Assembly: GCA_018268675.1 (NCBI GenBank)
Contig: JAFDWB010000080.1
Coordinates: 1-64,000 of the forward strand
From: Actinomycetota bacterium
GTDB lineage: Bacteria > Actinomycetota > Thermoleophilia > Solirubrobacterales > 70-9
DNA length: 64,000 nucleotides
Direction of reading: 5' to 3'
Part shown: positions 33,795-46,223 of the stretch, one piece after another
Layout of the letters: each line of letters opens with the position of its first letter
Numbering within the stretch: position 1 is the stretch's first letter
Notes under the pieces: model-generated
Database searches by the model: none
Told to the model about the DNA's origin: nothing
The model's input: only the letters and a program-made list of their open reading frames with translations
Translations under genes and position numbers: made by a program

Positions 33795-34369
33795 TGCCCG
33801 ACGACCTGCCGATCCTCCTCTTTCGCGGCCCCGACGACCTCGAGGCCTGGCTTGAGGAGCACGGCGCCGTCTCCGACGGCCTCTGGCTGAAGATCGCCAA
33901 GAAAGGCGCGCCGGAGCCGAGCGTCACCTACGCCGAGGCGGTCGAGCTCGCCCTCTGCTTCGGCTGGATCGACAGCCAGAAGCGGGCGCTCGACGACACC
34001 CACTTCATCCAGCGCTTCACGCCTCGTCGCCCACGCGGCCGCTGGTCGAAGATCAACCGCGAAAAGGCCGAAGCGCTGGAGGCGGCCGGCGCGCTCCGCC
34101 CCGCGGGCGCCGCCGAGGTCGCCGCGGCGAAGGCCGACGGCCGCTGGGAGGCCGCCTACGAGGGCGCCGCCACCGCCAAGGTCCCCGAGGACCTCCAGCG
34201 GGAGCTCGACGCCAACCGCGTGGCCGCCGCCTTCTTCGCCGAGCTCGACAGTGCCAACCGCTACGCGATCACCTACCGTCTCGCCGAGGCGAAAAAGCCG
34301 GAGACCCGCGAGCGCCGGCTGCGCAAATTCGTCGCCATGTTGGAGCGCGGCGAGAAGATCCACGGCTAG
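33791..34369 (+). CDS. YdeI/OmpD-associated family protein
   Basis: A 192-aa cytoplasmic protein. The N-terminal DDLEAWLEEHGAVSDGLWLK and ELALCFGWIDSQKRALDDT followed by QRFTPRRPRGRWSKINREKA are hallmarks of the YdeI (bacteriocin-resistance/OmpD-associated) family. The C-terminal SANRYAITYRLAEAKKPETR is the second conserved module. No catalytic function is established. It overlaps the YggU gene by 4 bp. Confidence 0.88.
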   Translation: MMPDDLPILLFRGPDDLEAWLEEHGAVSDGLWLKIAKKGAPEPSVTYAEAVELALCFGWIDSQKRALDDTHFIQRFTPRRPRGRWSKINREKAEALEAAGALRPAGAAEVAAAKADGRWEAAYEGAATAKVPEDLQRELDANRVAAAFFAELDSANRYAITYRLAEAKKPETRERRLRKFVAMLERGEKIHG

Positions 34370-34393
34370 CTCTTCCGAAGCTACCCTTCACCT

Positions 34394-34576
34394 ATGGAAA
34401 CCGGCGAGGAGCAGGGAGTCCGTGCCGACCAGGCTGAGGCCTGGAGCGACGGGGAGGAGTCGCGCCGCCGACAGCTGCGCGAAGACGCCCGCCGCTCCCT
34501 CGCCGAGAACCTCGCCGAGGGTCTCGCGCTGAGCGAATTCCTCTCGACCTTCACCGGCGCCGCGCAACCGCGGTGA
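34394..34576 (+). CDS. Small helical protein coupled to a nucleotidyltransferase gene, possible antitoxin
   Basis: A 60-aa charged protein with no membrane segment. The helical stretch RRRQLREDARRSLAENLAEG leads to LALSEFLSTFTG. It overlaps the following nucleotidyltransferase remnant by 4 bp (GTGA). Small helical proteins encoded before AbiEii/MNT-like nucleotidyltransferases often act as the antitoxin or partner. Here the partner is broken, so any such function is probably lost. Confidence 0.6.
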   Translation: METGEEQGVRADQAEAWSDGEESRRRQLREDARRSLAENLAEGLALSEFLSTFTGAAQPR

Positions 34577-34975
34577 CGCAACCGGCCCTACGCCTCCGGG
34601 TCCTCCTGGAACGCCTGCGAGAGGCGGAGATCGACTTCGCCCTGGTGGGCGGCCTCGCCGTCAACGCTTGGGGCTATCTGCGGGCGACCCGCGACGTCGA
34701 TCTGGTGCCCGACCCTTCGCCCGCCAACCTTGTGCGCCTCGACGCCCTGCTGGTCGACCTCGGGGTCGGGTCGAGGTCGGCGGCCGCCTGTTGGCGTCGT
34801 CGGCGATCGCGACTTTCCTGCGGACCGGCGATCGGACGCTCGTGCTCACCGACCTCGGGTGTGCTCCCTGGGCGATCTGCTGGCGATGAAGCGGGCAAGC
34901 GATCGGCCTCGGGATCGCGAAGACGTCGAAGCGCTGGAAGCCGGCCGTGCCGACCTCCCGTCGGGTGCTGATTAA
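34573..34975 (+). pseudogene. Decayed nucleotidyltransferase (MNT/AbiEii-like)
   Basis: Pieces of one protein appear in three frames. Frame 1 gives FALVGGLAVNAWGYLRATRD with VDLVPDP, the nucleotidyltransferase core; GG and the DVDL acidic pair are present. A second frame (around 34775-34855) gives SSAIATFLRTGDRTLVLTDL. The third gives VCSLGDLLAMKRASDRPRDR followed by EDVEALE, the usual C-terminal helix. At least two frameshifts and probably a central deletion separate them. The original would have been a toxin-like or tRNA/protein-modifying nucleotidyltransferase paired with the small upstream gene. Confidence 0.75.
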
Positions 34976-34984
34976 CCTCCTCGG

Positions 34985-35968
34985 GTGGACACGCAGCGAC
35001 TGAACGAGGTTCTGGGCGACGCCGGGGAGCCCGCGTATCGCGCGGCGCAGGTGTGGGAGTGGGTCGCGAAGGGGGCGGCCGAGTACGGGGAGATGACCAA
35101 CCTGCCGGCGGCGCTGCGGGAGCGGCTCGAGGTGGAGGTGCCACTTTCGACGCTTTCCGTCTGCGCCGAGGCGCGCTCCGACGACGGGACGGTGAAGACG
35201 CTGTTCAACACCGCGGACGGACGGCCGATCGAGGCGGTGCTGATGCGGTACCGGGACGGCCGACGGTCGGTTTGCGTCTCGTCGCAGTCGGGGTGCCCAC
35301 TGACCTGCACGTTCTGCGCGACCGGGAAGATGAAGTTCGGCCGCAATCTCTCGGCGGACGAGATCCTGGACCAGGCGCTCCACTTCAGGCGGGTCGAACC
35401 GATCGACCACGTCGTCTTCATGGGGATGGGGGAGCCGACGATGAACGTCGACAACGTCCTCGCCGCCTGCGAGCGGTTGCCCGACCTCGGGGTGACGAAC
35501 CGACGGACGGCGATCTCCACGGTCGGCTGGGTGCCGGGCATCGACCGGCTGGCGGAGTGCGAGATGCCGATCGCCTTGGCGCTGTCCCTGCACGCGCCGA
35601 ACGACGGGCTGCGCTCGCAGCTGATGGCGGTGAACGACCGCTTCCCGCTGGCCGAGGTGCTCGCGGCCTGCGAGCGCTACCGGGCGCGCCGCCGGCGCAA
35701 GGTCTTCGTCGAGTACGTGATGCTCGACGGCGTCAACGACCTCCCCGAGCACGCCCGCGAGCTCGCCGCCCTCCTCGACCCGCGCGGCTACAAGGTGAAC
35801 CTGATCCCCTACAACCCGACCGGCGCCTACGACGGCTCCTCACCAGAGCGGATCGAGCGCTTCCGCGCGATCCTCGCCGAGCACCGCGTGCCCGCCACCG
35901 TCCGCCTCACGCGCGGGCGGGATATCGACGCGGCGTGCGGGCAGTTGGCGGCGAAGGCAGCGGCCTAG
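34985..35968 (+). CDS. rlmN: 23S rRNA (adenine2503-C2)-methyltransferase
   Basis: A 327-aa radical-SAM methyltransferase acting on 23S rRNA A2503 and some tRNAs. The CxxxCxxC cluster motif is GCPLTCTFCATGKMKFGR, with HVVFMGMGEPTMNVDNV and ALSLHAPNDGLRSQLM following. The C-terminal TRGRDIDAACGQLA holds the methyl-carrying Cys. The start is GTG 34985, only 9 bp after the pseudogene. Length is slightly short but complete. Confidence 0.95.
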   Translation: MDTQRLNEVLGDAGEPAYRAAQVWEWVAKGAAEYGEMTNLPAALRERLEVEVPLSTLSVCAEARSDDGTVKTLFNTADGRPIEAVLMRYRDGRRSVCVSSQSGCPLTCTFCATGKMKFGRNLSADEILDQALHFRRVEPIDHVVFMGMGEPTMNVDNVLAACERLPDLGVTNRRTAISTVGWVPGIDRLAECEMPIALALSLHAPNDGLRSQLMAVNDRFPLAEVLAACERYRARRRRKVFVEYVMLDGVNDLPEHARELAALLDPRGYKVNLIPYNPTGAYDGSSPERIERFRAILAEHRVPATVRLTRGRDIDAACGQLAAKAAA

Positions 35969-36010
35969 GGGAGGTACGGGGAGGGCTCGCGGCCGTCGCG
36001 GCCGTCCGAG

Positions 36011-36300
36011 TCACGTCCCGGACGCCTCATGGGGGTCCTGGCAGGCTGTGACCCCCATGAGGCGCCCGGGACGTGAGGGTTCCGTGGGGAAGAGGGCACG
36101 GGTTCGTCACGAAGACGCCGGGGACGTCACACTCCCATGCCGTCTGAAGGCCGAGATCGAGGGACGTCTGAGGAGAACGGGAGGAAGGGTGACGGACCCG
36201 TGCCGCCCCCGTCACTCCCCCCGACCCTTCCTCCTCTCCCCACAGACCCGGCCGTCTCGGCCACGGCCACAGCCTGCCCGGGTCGTGGTCGAGACGGCCG
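36011..36300. repeat. F1 composite palindromic element, minimal copy
   Basis: A 290-bp element in the 420-bp gap between rlmN and a P450 gene. Hairpin A (36011-36076) has 27-nt arms with one mismatch and loop CTGGCAGGCTGT. Hairpin D (36249-36300) has 20-nt arms on each side of loop ACAGCCTGCCCG. The spacer aligns with 13147-13240 and 13300-13500 but lacks hairpins B and C, so this looks like the basic form. Bases 36301-36388 show nothing else. Confidence 0.87.
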
Positions 36301-36388
36301 CGCCCCTTGCCTCTGCGGGCGTCAGCTTCCCCGCGCCCGATCTCGACTGACTGGCCAGCCGGCCAAGCGCGCCGATAATCTCCCGCGC

Positions 36389-37828
36389 ATGGCAACGGCC
36401 GACCCGACGGGACCGATCGCCACCCGACCGCCGCGGATGTCGGCGAATCCGCTCCGGCGGGTCGCCGAGGACCTTCTCGCCGAGTGGCGGGGGCGGGGCT
36501 CCTATCCGCCGGGGCCCGGTGATCTCAGCGTCTCCCGCACCAGGCAGATGGCTCGTGATCCGCTGCCGCTGCTGCTCGGCGCCTACGAAGAGCTCGGCCC
36601 GATCTTCAGCATGCGGCTACTCCACACCAAAGTGATCTTCATGCTCGGTCCGGAGGCGAACCACTACGTCACCGTCGGCCACCCGGAGAACTTCCACTGG
36701 CGCGAGTCGAGCCTCGGCGACCTGATCCCGCTGCTCGGCGACGGCCTGCTGACGGTGGACGGCGATTACCACGACCGCGCCCGGGCGATCATGCTCCCCG
36801 CCTTCCACCGCGAGCAGGTCGAGGCGGCGACCGCGGCGATGGTCGCCGAGGCCGAGGCCGCGCTGGCCGCCCTGCGCCCCGACAGCGTGGTCGACGTCTA
36901 CGCCTGGATGCGTCGTCTGGCGATGCGGATCGCGATGCGGGCGCTGCTCGGGCTCGATCCCGACGACGGCGGCAACGGTGCGCTGGCGGCGGAGAACTTC
37001 GAGGCGGCGCTCGGCTTCTTCGGCATCGATTTCGCGCTGCGCCTCGTGCGCGGGCCGGGCTCGCCGTGGCGGCGGCTGATGGCCTCGCGCGCGGTCATCG
37101 ACCGGATCGTCTACACGGAGATCGAGCGCCGCCGCGCCGTCCCCGACAGCGGCCGCCGCGACATCCTCAGCCTCCTGGTCGAGGCGCGCGGCGAGGGCGG
37201 CGAGCGCTTCACCGACACCGAGATCCGCGACCAGCTGACGACGCTGATGTTCGCCGGCCACGACACCTCGACCTCGACCGTCACCTTCGCCCTCTGGGAG
37301 CTCGCTCACCACCCCGAGGCGCTTGCCCGCCTCACCGAGGAGCAGGACCGGGTGCTCGGCGGCGCCCCGCCGACGATCGACCAGCTGGAGCGCGAGCTGC
37401 CCTACCTGGACATGGTCGTCGACGAGGTCCTGCGCCTCTACCCGCCCGCCTGGATCGGCCCCCGCCGCGCCGTCCGCGACTTCGAGTGGGGCGGCAGCCG
37501 GGTGCCGCGCGGCGCCTACGTCAACTACTGCTCCTGGGCCAGCCACCGCCTCCCCGAGGTCTTCCCCGAGCCCGAGGCCTTCGTCCCCGAGCGCTTCACC
37601 CGCGAGCGCAAGGCCGCCCTGCCGCGCGGCGCCTACGTCCCCTTCGGTGGCGGCAAGCGAATCTGCATCGGCAAACGCTTCGGCCTGATCGAGGTGAAGC
37701 TGGTGACGACGATGCTCCTCCAGCGGCTCCGCCCCGACGCCCTGCCAGGCCGCACGATGACGGTCCGCCAGATGCCGACGCTCTCGCCCCGCGGCGGTCT
37801 GAAGATGCGCCTTAGGAACCGCGCCTAG
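36389..37828 (+). CDS. Cytochrome P450
   Basis: A 479-aa haem monooxygenase. The I-helix oxygen-activation motif is FAGHDTSTSTVTF, the K-helix ExxR lies in DEVLRLYP, and the haem-binding loop is PFGGGKRICIGKRFG with the axial Cys. FVPERFTRE is the aromatic region. Length exceeds the usual ~400 aa of soluble bacterial P450s and the pattern is closer to CYP102/eukaryote-like families. No ferredoxin or reductase is next to it, so the redox partner and substrate are unknown. Confidence 0.93.
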   Translation: MATADPTGPIATRPPRMSANPLRRVAEDLLAEWRGRGSYPPGPGDLSVSRTRQMARDPLPLLLGAYEELGPIFSMRLLHTKVIFMLGPEANHYVTVGHPENFHWRESSLGDLIPLLGDGLLTVDGDYHDRARAIMLPAFHREQVEAATAAMVAEAEAALAALRPDSVVDVYAWMRRLAMRIAMRALLGLDPDDGGNGALAAENFEAALGFFGIDFALRLVRGPGSPWRRLMASRAVIDRIVYTEIERRRAVPDSGRRDILSLLVEARGEGGERFTDTEIRDQLTTLMFAGHDTSTSTVTFALWELAHHPEALARLTEEQDRVLGGAPPTIDQLERELPYLDMVVDEVLRLYPPAWIGPRRAVRDFEWGGSRVPRGAYVNYCSWASHRLPEVFPEPEAFVPERFTRERKAALPRGAYVPFGGGKRICIGKRFGLIEVKLVTTMLLQRLRPDALPGRTMTVRQMPTLSPRGGLKMRLRNRA

Positions 37829-37839
37829 GCTCTCTCCAC

Positions 37840-38073
37840 ATGGTGCAACCGGACGCTTTGACCGCGGGTATCCGCCTCGTCCGCGCCGAAGAGGCGTGGG
37901 AGTCGGTGCTGTTCGCGGGGCTGATCCCGATCGGCGGCGCCGTCGCGGTCGGCGGGCTGATCTGGCGCGCGGTCAAAGACCCGCCGGAGCACAACAGGGA
38001 CCTCCCGCCCGAGGACGAGCCGTTGCCGCCCCCGGGCCCGGAGGACGACGGGCACGAAGGCCCGTTGTCCTGA
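37840..38073 (+). CDS. Small single-span membrane protein, unknown
   Basis: A 77-aa protein with one hydrophobic segment (SVLFAGLIPIGGAVAVGGLI) and an acidic, proline-rich tail (PPEDEPLPPPGPEDD). It follows the P450 gene by 11 bp and may be co-transcribed. No family is recognised. Confidence 0.55.
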   Translation: MVQPDALTAGIRLVRAEEAWESVLFAGLIPIGGAVAVGGLIWRAVKDPPEHNRDLPPEDEPLPPPGPEDDGHEGPLS

Positions 38074-38081
38074 CGCGCGAG

Positions 38082-38130
38082 GTCGATGGGCCGAAAACCC
38101 GCCTATATGGCGGGTTTTCGGCCCATCGAC
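38082..38130. repeat. F2 palindrome, copy b (perfect)
   Basis: Perfect 22-nt arms (38082-38103 and 38109-38130) starting GTCGATGGGCCGAAAACC surround the loop TATAT. It sits between the convergent small membrane gene and glutamine synthetase III, 8 bp before the end of the latter. It could end transcription from both sides, though no T-run is present. Confidence 0.85.
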
Positions 38131-38137
38131 ATAGGAC

Positions 38138-40285
<2,148 letters not shown>

Positions 40286-40401
40286 CGCTTGGCTTGTCCC
40301 TCACTTGGCGGCGCGTCCGGTGGCCGGCCGCGGTCGATTTCCTTTCAAGAACTCCCTAGGCAGCGCCAAAAAAGCCTAATGCCGAGGGTGTAGGCGACGT
40401 T

Positions 40402-40415
40402 TGTACGCGCGTACA
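40402..40415. promoter_or_regulatory. Palindrome upstream of glutamine synthetase III
   Basis: TGTACGCGCGTACA is a perfect 14-bp palindrome in the 166-bp gap upstream of glnN. The gap belongs to the glnN leader since the gene upstream also points left. It could be an operator for a nitrogen or other regulator; nothing identifies the protein. Confidence 0.35.
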
Positions 40416-40451
40416 GAGTTTGCCTCATGGCGGTGTCCCTCATGGAGGCGA

Positions 40452-41261
40452 TCAGGGGCGGCGGCGCAGGACGGTGAGCTCGCCGACGGTCTCGAAGCCG
40501 AGCCGGGCGTAGAAGAGCTGCGGCCAGTCGGCCGCCTCGGCGGTGAGGAAGATGGTCGCGGCGCCCTCGGCCCGGGCGGTGGCGAGTGCGGCGAGGACGG
40601 TCGCCTTCGCGTAGCCACGTTCGCGGGCGGGCGCGATCGTGCTGACGTCCTCCACCTGGGCGACGTCCCCGAGGCGCAGGAGGCGGCAGGCGGAGAGCGG
40701 CTCGCCCGCGGCCGGGGCGACGAACCAGCGGTCGCCGCCCGCCTCGCCGTAGCGCCGGTCGAGCTCGAGGAGCTGGTCGACGAGCGGCGCCGTCTCCGAG
40801 ATCCCCCGCGGGGTTGCCTGTTCGGCGACGATCGCCCGCCGCAGGTCCTCGATCTCGCCCAGCGGCACCTCGCGCGCGCCCGGGGAGGGCGCGCGCAGCT
40901 GGACCTCGCCGCCGCGCCAGCGCATGTAGCGGGTGCGCTCGACCGCCCAGCGCGGCCGGCGCGCCGCCTCCGCTTCGACCTCCGCGCCGATCCGCTTCCC
41001 GTCGGCTTCGTCGAGCAGGCCGATCGTCCGGTGGCCGAACCCCTCGCCGCCGAGCGCGTCGTCGCCGATCGCGACGATCTGGTCGACGCTCAGCCCGACC
41101 GCCTCGATCGCGAGCCAGTTGGCGTCCCAGACCAGCGGCGCCGAGGGCGTCAGGAAGAGCCGGCCCCAGCGCTCGCGGTGGACCGCGTCGGAGACCCGCT
41201 CGTCGAGCGCCAGCTCGAAGGCGAGGAACGCGTCACGGTCTGGTGTCGCCGAGCCGTCCAT
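40452..41261 (-). CDS. GNAT-family N-acetyltransferase
   Basis: A 269-aa protein with a C-terminal GNAT fold. The acetyl-CoA-binding region is VEDVSTIAPARERGYAKATV with ALATARAEGAATIFLTAEAA, then FYARLGFETVGEL. The N-terminal half contains a second, divergent module (GFGHRTIGLLDEADG). ATG 41261 is chosen; upstream sequence in the same frame is the antisense of the neighbouring gene. The acceptor is unknown. Confidence 0.83.
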   Translation of the reverse strand: MDGSATPDRDAFLAFELALDERVSDAVHRERWGRLFLTPSAPLVWDANWLAIEAVGLSVDQIVAIGDDALGGEGFGHRTIGLLDEADGKRIGAEVEAEAARRPRWAVERTRYMRWRGGEVQLRAPSPGAREVPLGEIEDLRRAIVAEQATPRGISETAPLVDQLLELDRRYGEAGGDRWFVAPAAGEPLSACRLLRLGDVAQVEDVSTIAPARERGYAKATVLAALATARAEGAATIFLTAEAADWPQLFYARLGFETVGELTVLRRRP

Positions 41262-41342
41262 CCGGATAGCCTCCCAATTCGCGCGGCCGCCGGCCGCCCG
41301 GCCAAGTCGCCAGAACCAGGAATCAGGGAGGAGCCGACTCGA

Positions 41343-43343
<2,001 letters not shown>

Positions 43344-43364
43344 GGAGGAGCGCCCGGCAGGCGG

Positions 43365-43685
43365 TCAGAACCTGACCGCCTGCCTTTCGCAGTCGGCGAC
43401 GATCGTCTCCGCCCGCGCCCCGGTGTAGCCGGCGGCGCGGGAGCAGATGTCGACCGCTTTCTGACCGCAGGCGTTGAGCGTTTCCGCGCCGACGATCCCG
43501 GCGACGGTGGGGTTGATGCAGCCGGGGGGCGGCGCCGGGTTCGTGTTCGCGGCGCCGCTGAAGGCGACCAGGCCGACCACGGCCGCGACGGTCACGGCGA
43601 CGATCGCGACCGCGACCCGGAGCTCGCGCGCGCTCAGCTTGTAAAGCGGCGTGGTCTGGCGCTCGTAGTGCCCTTCGAGTGGCAT
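43365..43685 (-). CDS. Small bitopic protein with an extracytoplasmic four-Cys domain
   Basis: A 106-aa protein. One membrane segment (VAVAIVAVTVAAVVGLVAF) is followed by a secreted domain with four cysteines (PGCINP, NACGQK, DICSRA, DCERQ), likely two disulfides. The function is unknown. It is convergent with the fused beta-oxidation gene and divergent from amtB. Confidence 0.65.
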   Translation of the reverse strand: MPLEGHYERQTTPLYKLSARELRVAVAIVAVTVAAVVGLVAFSGAANTNPAPPPGCINPTVAGIVGAETLNACGQKAVDICSRAAGYTGARAETIVADCERQAVRF

Positions 43686-43839
43686 GGGCGCACCTTACGT
43701 GTGTCGTCGCCGATCGCGTATCGCCCGTCGGGAGAAGATCGTGCGCCGATCTTTGGACACTCGTACGTAGTGAGGTCGCTTTCTTCGCGTGAGGGTTACG
43801 CCTGTCCCGTTGCGTCGAACGAAAGGAAGCAGGGAACAG

Positions 43840-45204
43840 ATGCATTGGTTGAGCGAAGGCGCCAACTCCTGGCAGCTCACCGCCGCCACGCTGGTGGGGC
43901 TGATGAGCATCCCGGGCCTGGTCGTGCTCTACGGCGGAGTGATGCAGAAACGCTGGTCCGTGAACTCGATGATGATGGCGTTCGTCGCCTTCGCGATCGT
44001 GCTCATCCTCTGGGTCCTGGTCGGATTCAAGATGGCGTTCGGCGATCCGGTCCACATCTTCGGCGCCACCTCCGGCTTCTTCGGCAACTTCATCGGTCGG
44101 CCGGGGTCGATCCTGAACAGCCATAGCCTGCTCGAACAGGCCCACATCGGCGAGCTGCCCGAAGAAAAATTCCTCTTCCCGATGTCGACGCTGGCCTACT
44201 TCCAGATCGTCTTCGCCGCGATCACCCCGATCCTGATGCTGGGCTCGGTCCTCGGCCGCTTCAACTTCAAGGCGTGGATCCCGTTCGTCGCCCTCTGGAC
44301 GCTGCTGGTCTACACGATCAACGCGTTCATGATCTGGGGCGGCGGCTTCTTCGCCCAGCAGGGCGCGGTCGATTACTCCGGCGGGTACGTGATCCACCTC
44401 TCCGCCGGCGTCTCCGGCTTCATCGCCGCGGCGGTGATCGGGCCGCGGCTCCAGCGTGACCGCGAGGTCGACGCACCGAACAACCTGGCGATGGTCGCGG
44501 TCGGCGCCGGTCTCCTCTGGATGGGCTGGAACGGCTTCAACGGCGGCGACTGGTACAGCGCCGGCAACGTCGCCGCCGCGTCGGTGCTGAACACGAACCT
44601 CTGCACCGCGGTCGCCTTCCTCGTCTGGGTCGGCCTCGACTACGCGACCGGCCGCAAGCCGAGCCTGATCGGCAGCGTCAACGGGATGATCGTCGGCCTC
44701 GTCGCGATCACCCCGGCGGCCGGGTTCGTCAACGGCTGGGCGGCGATGATCATCGGCGTCGTCGCCTCCTCGCTCGTCTACTTCGCGCTGAACTACCTGA
44801 GCCGCACGCGGCCGTTCCGCAACGTCGACGACACCCTCGGGGTGGTCTACACCCACGGCTTCGCCGGGGTCGCCGGCGGTCTGCTGACCGGCATCTTCGC
44901 CAACCGGCTGATGGCGGGCGAACACGAGGGGCTGATCTCGGGGGGCGGTCTCCACCTCCTCTGGGTGCAGGCCTACACCGCCGCCTGGGTGATCGCCTTC
45001 TCCGCGATCGGCACCTTCGTGCTGCTGAAGGTCGTCGCCCTGTTCGTGCCGTTGCGGATGACCGAGGCCGAAATGGAGACCGGCGACATCGCCGTCCACG
45101 GCCACGAGGTGTACCCGTCCGACGTGCCGTCGCTGGGGTACCCGGACGGCATCGGGTCGGGCGGCGCGGCGGGGTCGGCGGCCCCGGCGGCCGGGACGGC
45201 CTGA
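43840..45204 (+). CDS. amt: Ammonium channel, Amt/MEP family
   Basis: A 454-aa membrane channel with eleven expected segments. GLVVLYGGVMQKRWSVNSMM, GGYVIHLSAGVSGFIAAAVI with the pore His, NNLAMVAVGAGLLWMGWNGF and the second pore His in GVVYTHGFAGVAGGLLTGIF are present. ATG 43840 is preferred over the upstream in-frame ATG because AAAGGAAG lies just before it. No glnK gene follows directly, unlike many amtB loci; a stress protein gene does. Confidence 0.94.
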   Translation: MHWLSEGANSWQLTAATLVGLMSIPGLVVLYGGVMQKRWSVNSMMMAFVAFAIVLILWVLVGFKMAFGDPVHIFGATSGFFGNFIGRPGSILNSHSLLEQAHIGELPEEKFLFPMSTLAYFQIVFAAITPILMLGSVLGRFNFKAWIPFVALWTLLVYTINAFMIWGGGFFAQQGAVDYSGGYVIHLSAGVSGFIAAAVIGPRLQRDREVDAPNNLAMVAVGAGLLWMGWNGFNGGDWYSAGNVAAASVLNTNLCTAVAFLVWVGLDYATGRKPSLIGSVNGMIVGLVAITPAAGFVNGWAAMIIGVVASSLVYFALNYLSRTRPFRNVDDTLGVVYTHGFAGVAGGLLTGIFANRLMAGEHEGLISGGGLHLLWVQAYTAAWVIAFSAIGTFVLLKVVALFVPLRMTEAEMETGDIAVHGHEVYPSDVPSLGYPDGIGSGGAAGSAAPAAGTA

Positions 45205-45229
45205 CGCCGCCGGCGCGCGCCCGAGGTCC

Positions 45230-45261
45230 GGAGCCGCTCCCGCCCCCGCGGGGGCGGCTCC
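45230..45261 (+). terminator. GC-rich hairpin after amt
   Basis: GGAGCCGC...CCCCC pairs with GGGGGCGGCTCC (45230-45261) 25 bp after the amt stop, with a bulge in the left arm. No T-run follows. It may separate amt from the stress protein gene. Confidence 0.45.
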
Positions 45262-45304
45262 GCGATCGGGCACACTTCGACTCCACCACGCCCAGGAGAC
45301 CCAC

Positions 45305-45976
45305 ATGGCACTGAAGATCATCGTTTCCTACGACGACACCGACAACGACCGTGACGCGCTCGCGCTCGGCCGGCTGCTGGCCCTGCCGGGCGCCGAGCTC
45401 TCGCTCGCCTACGTGCGCCATTCGTTCGGCGAATCGCTCGACCAGGCGGCCGCCGAAGAGCTCCTCGCCCGCGGCGCCAACTCGATCGGCACCGCGGAGA
45501 TGCCGAAGTACGTGGTGATCAACCCGGCGACCAGCGTCGGCCTCGCCGAACTGGTCGAGCAGGAGGACGCCGACGTGCTCGTCTTCGGGTCCGAGTACCG
45601 GACCGCGAAAGGCCTGGTGAAGCCCGGCATCTCGGCCCACAAACTGCTGCTCGGCGGTGGCTCGGCGATCGCGGTCGCGCCCGCCGGCCTTTGGACCGAG
45701 GCCGATCCCTCGGTCGCGACCGTCGGCGTCATCGACGAGGGCGACATCGCCGCCCGCCAGACCGCGGAGAGCCTCGCCGCCGCCCTCGGCGCCACCGTCG
45801 CCGAGCACGGCTCCGGCCGTCTCGACCTCCTCGTCGTCGGCTCCCGCAAAGAGGCCCCGCCCGGCAAAGTCGTCCTCAGCGCCTCGAGCGATTACGCCGT
45901 CGAGGCCGCCAACTACCCGGTGCTCGTGATCCCGCGGGAGACGCCACTGGACTTCGGGGCCGCGGCGGCCGGCTGA
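45305..45976 (+). CDS. Universal stress protein family
   Basis: A 223-aa protein with two degenerate UspA modules. The first starts LKIIVSYDDTDNDRDALALG and ends DADVLVFGSEYRTAKGLVKP; the second ends with NYPVLVIPRETPLDFG. The typical ATP-binding G-x2-G-x9-GS motif is only partly kept. ATG 45305 has CAGGAGA upstream. It may be linked with ammonium transport by proximity only. Confidence 0.82.
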   Translation: MALKIIVSYDDTDNDRDALALGRLLALPGAELSLAYVRHSFGESLDQAAAEELLARGANSIGTAEMPKYVVINPATSVGLAELVEQEDADVLVFGSEYRTAKGLVKPGISAHKLLLGGGSAIAVAPAGLWTEADPSVATVGVIDEGDIAARQTAESLAAALGATVAEHGSGRLDLLVVGSRKEAPPGKVVLSASSDYAVEAANYPVLVIPRETPLDFGAAAAG

Positions 45977-46033
45977 GGAGGACGGCTGCCGCCTCCTGCG
46001 TATCCGGTGACGGATTCGTCGCACCCCGCGCGT

Positions 46034-46170
46034 CGTTTGCTGAGCTGACGGCGTCCCGGCGCACACAACTCACCAAACCCCCAGGGGGCCGAACTCACCG
46101 GGGTCTCCGGGCGCCCGCCACGTTGATGGGCCGAAAACCCGCCTATATGTCGAGTTTTCGGCCCATCAAC
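46034..46170. repeat. F3 palindrome followed by F2 palindrome copy c
   Basis: At 46034-46078 CGTTTGCTGAGCTG pairs imperfectly with CAACTCACCAAAC; this is the inverted copy of the string at 6879-6924. At 46122-46170 the F2 palindrome has 20-nt arms GTTGATGGGCCGAAAACCCG with one G-T pair, around TATAT-containing loop CCTATATGT. The gap is 247 bp between convergent genes (usp plus, 46224 minus) and holds no gene. Confidence 0.75.
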
Positions 46171-46223
46171 ATCGGGGGCGGGGACGCCCTGGCCCGGTGC
46201 ACGCCCCCGGCGGCCGGCCGGCC

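Noticed and set aside
40401-41342. N-terminal extension of the fused beta-oxidation enzyme
   Set aside because: It is antisense to the GNAT gene; ATG 41343 begins the NAD-binding domain and has a ribosome-binding site.
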